The notes under the pieces were generated by a model, which worked only from the letters and a program-made list of their open reading frames with translations, ran no database searches and had not been told where the DNA came from. Shown in pieces: positions 58,930-64,000 of a DNA stretch of 64,000 bases (position 1 is the stretch's first letter; each line of letters begins with the position of its first letter). The DNA lies in the NCBI RefSeq assembly GCF_016925675.1, contig NZ_CP070506.1, forward strand, positions 432,501 to 496,500, given 5' to 3'. The position numbers and the translations under genes are program-made. This DNA comes from Pseudomonas hygromyciniae (GTDB taxonomy: Bacteria > Pseudomonadota > Gammaproteobacteria > Pseudomonadales > Pseudomonadaceae).

Positions 58930-60414
58930 ATGAGCGTAAGTAATCCAACCCTGATCACATTTGTGATCTACATCGCGGCAATGGTGTTGATTGGTCTGAT
59001 GGCCTATCGCTCCACCAATAACCTTTCCGATTACATCCTCGGTGGTCGCAGCCTCGGCAGCGTCGTTACCGCACTCTCGGCTGGCGCCTCGGATATGAGC
59101 GGCTGGTTGTTGATGGGCCTGCCAGGCGCCATCTACATGTCGGGCCTGTCGGAAAGCTGGATCGCCATCGGCCTGATCGTCGGTGCTTACCTGAACTGGC
59201 TGTTTGTGGCCGGTCGCCTGCGCGTGCAGACCGAACACAACGGCGACGCCCTGACCCTGCCGGACTACTTCTCCAGCCGCTTTGAAGACAAAAGCGGCCT
59301 GCTGCGCATCATCTCGGCAGTGGTAATCCTGGTGTTCTTCACCATCTACTGCGCTTCCGGCATCGTGGCCGGTGCCCGTCTATTTGAAAGCACCTTCGGC
59401 ATGTCCTACGAGACCGCGCTGTGGGCCGGTGCTGCAGCAACGATTGCCTACACCTTCATCGGTGGTTTCCTGGCAGTAAGCTGGACAGATACCGTACAAG
59501 CCACCCTGATGATCTTCGCGTTGATCCTGACGCCCATCATCGTGTTGCTGGCTACCGGCGGTGTCGATACCACCTTCCTGGCCATTGAAGCGAAGGATCC
59601 AACCAACTTCGACATGCTGAAAAACACCACCTTCATCGGCATCATCTCGCTGATGGGCTGGGGCCTGGGCTACTTCGGCCAGCCGCACATCCTCGCGCGC
59701 TTCATGGCGGCGGATTCGGTCAAGTCGATTGCCAAGGCGCGCCGCATCTCCATGACCTGGATGATCCTGTGCCTGGCCGGCACCGTTGCTGTAGGTTTCT
59801 TCGGTATTGCCTACTTCTCGGCACACCCTGAAGTCGCCGGTCCCGTGACCGAAAACCCAGAGCGTGTGTTCATCGAACTGGCCAAGCTGTTGTTCAACCC
59901 TTGGGTTGCTGGCGTGCTGCTGTCGGCCATTCTGGCTGCCGTGATGAGCACCCTGAGCTGCCAGTTGCTGGTGTGCTCCAGCGCCCTGACCGAAGACTTC
60001 TACAAGGCTTTCCTGCGCAAGGGCGCTTCCCAGCTTGAATTGGTATGGGTAGGTCGCATCATGGTGCTGGTGGTTGCGCTGATCGCTATCGCGATGGCCG
60101 CCAACCCGGAAAACCGCGTACTGGGTCTGGTGAGCTACGCCTGGGCCGGCTTCGGTGCTGCATTCGGTCCTGTGGTCCTGATCTCGGTCCTGTGGAAAGG
60201 CATGACCCGCAACGGCGCACTGGCCGGTATCCTGGTCGGCGCGATCACCGTGATCGTGTGGAAGCACTTCGAGCTGCTGGGGCTGTACGAAATCATCCCA
60301 GGCTTCCTGTTCGCCAGCCTGGCGATCTACTTCGTGAGCAAGATGGGCGCCCCGACTGCCGGTATGGTTGAGCGCTTCGCCGCTGCCGAGAAAGACTACA
60401 ACCTCAACAAGTGA
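58930..60414 (+). CDS. putP: Na+/proline symporter PutP
   Basis: PutP imports proline with sodium for PutA. The 494-residue protein has 13 predicted helices and the SSS-family signatures: GGRSLGSVVTALSAGASDMS near the N-terminus, GYFGQPHILARFMA in the middle and AAVMSTLSCQLLVCSSALTE in the sodium-binding region. The ATG at 58930 fits the family start; the frame is open further upstream into the operator region. It has normal length and a terminator directly downstream. Confidence 0.96.
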   Translation: MSVSNPTLITFVIYIAAMVLIGLMAYRSTNNLSDYILGGRSLGSVVTALSAGASDMSGWLLMGLPGAIYMSGLSESWIAIGLIVGAYLNWLFVAGRLRVQTEHNGDALTLPDYFSSRFEDKSGLLRIISAVVILVFFTIYCASGIVAGARLFESTFGMSYETALWAGAAATIAYTFIGGFLAVSWTDTVQATLMIFALILTPIIVLLATGGVDTTFLAIEAKDPTNFDMLKNTTFIGIISLMGWGLGYFGQPHILARFMAADSVKSIAKARRISMTWMILCLAGTVAVGFFGIAYFSAHPEVAGPVTENPERVFIELAKLLFNPWVAGVLLSAILAAVMSTLSCQLLVCSSALTEDFYKAFLRKGASQLELVWVGRIMVLVVALIAIAMAANPENRVLGLVSYAWAGFGAAFGPVVLISVLWKGMTRNGALAGILVGAITVIVWKHFELLGLYEIIPGFLFASLAIYFVSKMGAPTAGMVERFAAAEKDYNLNK

Positions 60415-60450
60415 GGCGTTCGGCAGGCCGTGATGGCCCGCTGAACTGAT

Positions 60451-60488
60451 AAAAAGGCCCGCATCCCTGGATGGCGGGCCTTTTTTTT
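60451..60488 (+). terminator. Rho-independent terminator of putP
   Basis: AAAAAGGCCCGC and GCGGGCC form the stem (with ATCC/GGAT extending it), followed by eight T (60481-60488). IS copy B starts 5 bases after the T tract. Confidence 0.9.
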
Positions 60489-60546
60489 GGTGCTGTCCCG
60501 TCCTGAATAAGGTTTACACCTTCTGACCTATCTTCAGGAGGAACCA

Positions 60547-60948
60547 ATGGATTCGGGCAAAAGGCGGAGCCAGCGTGACTACACGCTAGCCTTTAAATTA
60601 TCGGTCGTAGACCAGGTCGAAAAGGGCGAGTTGAGTTATAAAGAGGCTCAACGGCGCTACGGCATTCAGGGCCGGTCCACGGTACTGGTCTGGCTACGCA
60701 AGCATGGCCGGCAGGACTGGAGCCAAGGCGCCTCAATTCGAGAGCCGAGGAGCAGGTCCATGACCGAGCAAACCCTCCCGCTGACACCCGAGCAGCGGAT
60801 CAAAGAGCTCGAAGAACAGCTGGCGCTAAGCAATCAGAAGGCGCAATTCTTCGAAGCCGTCGTGAATGTTCTGAAGAATGACTACGGTGTTTGCGTCGTA
60901 AAAAAGCGACCCGGCAAGTCCTCTCGCAAGGGCAAATCCAAGACCTGA
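60547..60948 (+). CDS. IS3-family transposase OrfA, copy B
   Basis: This 133-residue OrfA is identical to copy A except for one Leu-to-Pro change near the C-terminus (KKRPGK instead of KKRLGK), within the overlap with orfB and just after the A_AAA_AAG slip site. The ribosome site and helix-turn-helix are unchanged. Confidence 0.9.
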   Translation: MDSGKRRSQRDYTLAFKLSVVDQVEKGELSYKEAQRRYGIQGRSTVLVWLRKHGRQDWSQGASIREPRSRSMTEQTLPLTPEQRIKELEEQLALSNQKAQFFEAVVNVLKNDYGVCVVKKRPGKSSRKGKSKT

Positions 60949-61770
60949 GCATCACCAGGGCTTGCCTGTTCATGGGCATTTCGCGCCAAGCGTATTACCA
61001 ACGTAATCGAGCTTTTGACGCAAGGACTCGTCAAGATCAAGAGGTCATGGACTTTGTTCTTGAAAAGCGCCGCCGCCAGCCCAGGATAGGCACGCGCAAG
61101 CTGCATTACCTGATGAGCGTCGAAGTTGGCGCGCCAGTGCGGGTCGGTAGAGACCGCCTGTTTAGCATCTTGCGCAACGCTCGAGAACTGGTGGTGCGCA
61201 AACGGGCTTACCACAAAACGACGGACAGCCATCACCGTTTTCGCCGCCATCCGAATTTGCTCAAAGAGGGTCCAGGACAAATCGTTGCCAGCAGGCCCGA
61301 GCATGTCTGGGTCGCAGATATAACCTACCTGCCGACACAGGAAAGCGTCGCCTACGTGAGCCTCGTGACAGACGCTTACTCGCGCAAGATCGTAGGCCAT
61401 CATGTGCATGAGAGCTTGCATACCGAGTCGGTGATCAAAGCGATGGAAAAAGCAATTAGCAAACGTCGAAGCAAGCTGCCACTGATCCATCACTCAGACC
61501 GTGGCGCCCAATACTGCTCCGAGCTTTACCAGCGCTTGCACGCTAGCCATAACGTTAGATGCTCAATGACCGACGGATATGACTGCTACCAGAATGCTCT
61601 GGCAGAAAGGATAAACGGGATCTTGAAGACCGAGCTTTTGCTGTGCCGCCCCTAAAAACCTGGCGGAAGCAGTGAAAATGGTGGATGAATCGGTGCTGAT
61701 CTACAACGGGGAACGGCCACACCTGTCCCTGAAATACAAAACGCCCGATGCGGTGCATCGGGCGTTTTGA
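60891..61770 (+). pseudogene. IS3-family transposase OrfB, copy B, frameshifted near the 3' end
   Basis: The frame runs for 254 codons and ends at 61655 after ELLLCRP, because an extra C (CGCCCC instead of CGCCC) shifts it. The catalytic residues D143, D203 and E239 are retained, but the last 38 residues, including the conserved YNGERPHLSL motif, are lost. The rest of the gene is still present to 61770 in another frame. Copy B is probably unable to move itself unless copy A helps it or slippage restores the frame. Confidence 0.9.
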
Positions 61771-61918
61771 GACTGAAACAGGTGTAAACCTATTTCAGGA
61801 CTAGACATGCGACGGTGTCGGTTGTCTTGTAGGGAATTACTGAATTGCCTGCAGCCCGCGCAGCTCGGCAAATGGCTGGTGCAGAATCCCAGGCCCTCCA
61901 CTTGCAGAGAAACACCGG

Positions 61919-63955
61919 ATGTTCGCTCCTGCCAATCAAAGTGCATTTAGCCTGACCGTCGACGGCCAGCCCAGTGACCTCAAGGTCCTGGCATTCAAGG
62001 GCGAGGAGGCAATCAGCCAGCCTTATCGTTTTGATGTTGAACTGGTCGGCGAGCAGCCGGACCTGGATCTGGAAAACCTATTGCACCGCCAAGCCTTTCT
62101 CGCCTTCGATGCGTTGGGCCACGGCATTCACGGGCAAATCCAGAGCGTTGCGCAAGGTGACTCGGGGCGGCGCCTGACCCGCTATCAATTGAGCCTGGTG
62201 CCGCAACTGGCTTACCTGCAACACAGTGCCCAGCAACGTATTTTCCAGCACAAGACGGTGCCGCAGATCATCAGCCTGGTGCTTGAAGGGCAGGGCATCC
62301 AACGCGATGCCTTTGAATGGCGGCTGGGCACGACCTATCCCGAACGTGAGTACTGCGTGCAGTTCGATGAGAGCGATCTGGCGTTTATCCAGCGGCTGTG
62401 TGCCGAACTGGGGATTCACTTTCACTTTCAGCATTCGCCGGACGGGCATCTGCTGGTGTTCGGCGATGATCAGACGGTATTCGCCCAGGCAGACCAGCCG
62501 ACAGGCTATGCGCCGGGCTCGGGGATGGTTGCGGCGGTGCCCGTGATCAAGCGTTTCAGCGTGCGTCTGGAGGCGCGGACCACCGGGGTCAACCTGCGCG
62601 ACTATGATTTTCGCAAGCCGCGCCTGACGCTGGAAAGCACTGCCCTTGGCGAGCAACTGCCGGCGTTGGAGGTCCAGGGCTATCCCGGGCATTTCACCGA
62701 CCGTGGCCATGGCAAGCACCTGGCGCAGCGGGCGTTGGAGCGTTACCGCAGCGACCAGCGGCAGGCCCGGGGTGAGGGCGACCAGGCGGCGTTGGTCAGC
62801 GGGCAGTTCCTCACGCTGGCCGACCATCCGCGTCAGGAATGGAATGGCCTGTGGCTGGTGACGCGGGTGATCCACCAGGGCCGGCAACCGCAAGTGCTGG
62901 AGGAATCCGTGGGCGCGGTGGATGAGCAGGGGTACCGCAACGAGTTTTTTGCCACGCCCTGGGATGTGCCGTTTCGCCCGCCGCTGCCTGAGGCCAGGGT
63001 ACCGATTGCCGGTTATCAGAACGCCGTGGTCACTGGGCCCGTGGACAGCGAAATCCATTGCGACGAGTTTGGCCGGGTCAAGGTCCAACTGGCTTGGGAT
63101 CGCCACGGCCAATCCGGCGAACATTCCAGCTGCTGGCTGCGGGTCGCCAGCGCCTGGGCCCATGAGCACTACGGCAGCGTGGTGATTCCGCGGGTGGGCA
63201 TGGAAGTGCTGGTGGGCTTCGTCAACGGTGATATCGACATGCCGCTGGTGGTGGGTTGCCTGGCCAACGGCGCGACGCCGGTGCCCCTCGACCTGCCGGC
63301 GGACAAGACCCGCAGTATCTTCCGCAGCCAGAGCAGCCCGGGGGGTGGCGGCTATAACGAGCTGCGCATCGAAGACCGTAAGGGCGCCGAGCAGATCTAT
63401 CTGCGTGCCCAGCGTGACTGGACCCAGCACGTGCTCCACGATTTGCGCCTGCAGGTGGATCACCAGCGCCATGTGCAGGTAAGCGGCGAGTCGCACCACG
63501 AGTTGCACGGCCAAGAGCAGCGGATTACCCACGGCGACCGGCTGACGGAAGTGAAGCAGGACGATCATCTGGTGATCGCTGGGCAGCAGCAGGTGCAGGT
63601 GGCGCGCTACTCGTTGCAGGCGGGCCAGCAGATCAGCCTTGGCGCGGGCCAGCAAATGGTGGTCGATGGTGGTGCCAGCCTGACGCTGCAGGCTGGTGGG
63701 CAATGGCTGACCCTGTCGGCTGGGGGGATTTTCAGCAGTACGCCGATCCAGTTGGGCGGCGCACCGTCGGCGGCTGCAGCGTCATCACCTTTGCGCCCGG
63801 GTGTTCAGGAAACCCTGCTGGCGGCGTTGGCCGCGCCGTTGAGTGCCGCACAAGTGTTCAGTTTCAAGCGCAGTGCGCCATTCTGCGAGGAGTGTGAGCG
63901 CTGCAAGCAGGGCGTCTGCGACACCCCTCGGCATCGAGCCGGAGGCCTGCAATGA
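61919..63955 (+). CDS. vgrG: Type VI secretion tip protein VgrG
   Basis: VgrG forms the trimeric spike of the type VI secretion tail. The 678-residue protein has the gp27-like domain (about residues 5-350: YRFDVELVGEQP; ESDLAFIQRLCAELGIHF) and a gp5 OB fold (EIHCDEFGRVKVQLAWDR; WLRVASAWAHEHYGS; VIPRVGMEVLVGFVNGDID). A repetitive beta-helix needle (about 500-600) follows. It ends in a tail with four cysteines (656-667, CEECERCKQGVC). No T6SS structural genes are visible, so it is probably an orphan island. IS copy B lies 111 bases upstream. Confidence 0.94.
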   Translation: MFAPANQSAFSLTVDGQPSDLKVLAFKGEEAISQPYRFDVELVGEQPDLDLENLLHRQAFLAFDALGHGIHGQIQSVAQGDSGRRLTRYQLSLVPQLAYLQHSAQQRIFQHKTVPQIISLVLEGQGIQRDAFEWRLGTTYPEREYCVQFDESDLAFIQRLCAELGIHFHFQHSPDGHLLVFGDDQTVFAQADQPTGYAPGSGMVAAVPVIKRFSVRLEARTTGVNLRDYDFRKPRLTLESTALGEQLPALEVQGYPGHFTDRGHGKHLAQRALERYRSDQRQARGEGDQAALVSGQFLTLADHPRQEWNGLWLVTRVIHQGRQPQVLEESVGAVDEQGYRNEFFATPWDVPFRPPLPEARVPIAGYQNAVVTGPVDSEIHCDEFGRVKVQLAWDRHGQSGEHSSCWLRVASAWAHEHYGSVVIPRVGMEVLVGFVNGDIDMPLVVGCLANGATPVPLDLPADKTRSIFRSQSSPGGGGYNELRIEDRKGAEQIYLRAQRDWTQHVLHDLRLQVDHQRHVQVSGESHHELHGQEQRITHGDRLTEVKQDDHLVIAGQQQVQVARYSLQAGQQISLGAGQQMVVDGGASLTLQAGGQWLTLSAGGIFSSTPIQLGGAPSAAAASSPLRPGVQETLLAALAAPLSAAQVFSFKRSAPFCEECERCKQGVCDTPRHRAGGLQ

Positions 63956-64000
63956 TGACTCCGCGCGAATGGCTGGCCCAGGAGCCGCTGCAGGACGGCG
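63952..64000 (+). CDS. Start of a probable T6SS adaptor gene (DUF4123 type), cut by window end
   Basis: Only 16 codons are visible, beginning ATGATG and overlapping the vgrG stop (ATGA). The peptide MMTPREWLAQEPLQDG resembles the N-terminus of DUF4123 adaptor proteins, which load effectors onto VgrG. The position directly after vgrG supports this, but the sequence is too short to be sure. Confidence 0.45.
   Translation, partial: MMTPREWLAQEPLQDG

Larger units (their letters stand above)
60494..61807 (+). mobile_element. IS3-family insertion sequence, copy B (frameshifted)
   Basis: This 1314-bp copy of the element at 1058-2370 has the same ends and orientation. It is flanked by a 3-bp duplication TGC (60491-60493 and 61808-61810). 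I see four base substitutions and one inserted C relative to copy A. The insertion in a C run near 61650 shifts the orfB frame. It lies between the putP terminator and vgrG. Confidence 0.93.

Overview
This window comes from a Pseudomonas chromosome, most likely the P. fluorescens group. The evidence is high-GC coding sequence with Pseudomonas-like protein sequences, REP/REPIN palindromes of the GTGGGAGCGGGCTTGC type between genes, and a backbone gene order that I recall from P. aeruginosa (malic enzyme, mrcA, pilMNOPQ, aroK, aroB, SPOR protein, gltB, gltD, hemE, MFS, LysR, then ParA). No rRNA, tRNA, CRISPR array, integrase or replication origin was seen.

Layout. 1-2.4 kb: 3' part of a malic enzyme gene, its terminator, and an IS3-family insertion sequence (copy A). 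2.5-12.3 kb: mrcA (PBP1A) divergent from pilMNOPQ-aroK-aroB and a damX-like SPOR gene. PilM and PilQ are both shorter than usual: PilM has an internal gap and PilQ lacks the AMIN region. 12.6-22.2 kb: gltB-gltD (glutamate synthase), hemE, and a divergent MFS exporter/LysR pair. 22.3-22.5 kb: a structured intergenic stretch with a strong terminator and a possible small ORF.

22.5-40.2 kb is a single minus-strand operon of about 20 genes for an aryl-polyene (APE) type pigment lipid. It holds a type II PKS set (two ketosynthases, a short chain-length-factor-like protein, two ACPs, a ketoreductase, two dehydratase domains), an aromatic ammonia-lyase, an acyl-activating ligase fused to a dehydratase, a thioesterase, a methyltransferase, a glycosyltransferase, two acyltransferases, a LolA-like carrier, an MMPL exporter, lipoproteins, and a flavoprotein with flavin-dependent halogenase motifs. 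The lyase and ligase would supply and load the aryl starter. The KS/CLF, KR and DH proteins would build the polyene on the ACPs. The acyltransferases, glycosyltransferase, LolA-like protein and MMPL protein would attach it to a lipid and move it to the outer membrane. Two REP units lie in frame inside the 5' coding region of the LolA-like gene.

40.5-54 kb: an orphan ParA ATPase, trxC, a higBA toxin-antitoxin pair with a palindromic operator candidate, selO, an MscK-type channel, the NhaP2 antiporter, a chemoreceptor, a ZapA-like/coiled-coil gene pair and a DmdC-type acyl-CoA dehydrogenase. Two intergenic regions carry a nested three-layer palindromic repeat. 54.5-60.4 kb: putA and putP diverging from a control region with five GTTGCA hexamers, the motif known as the E. 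coli PutA operator. 60.5-61.8 kb: a second, frameshifted copy of the same IS (copy B). 61.9-64 kb: an orphan-looking vgrG followed by the start of a probable T6SS adaptor gene.
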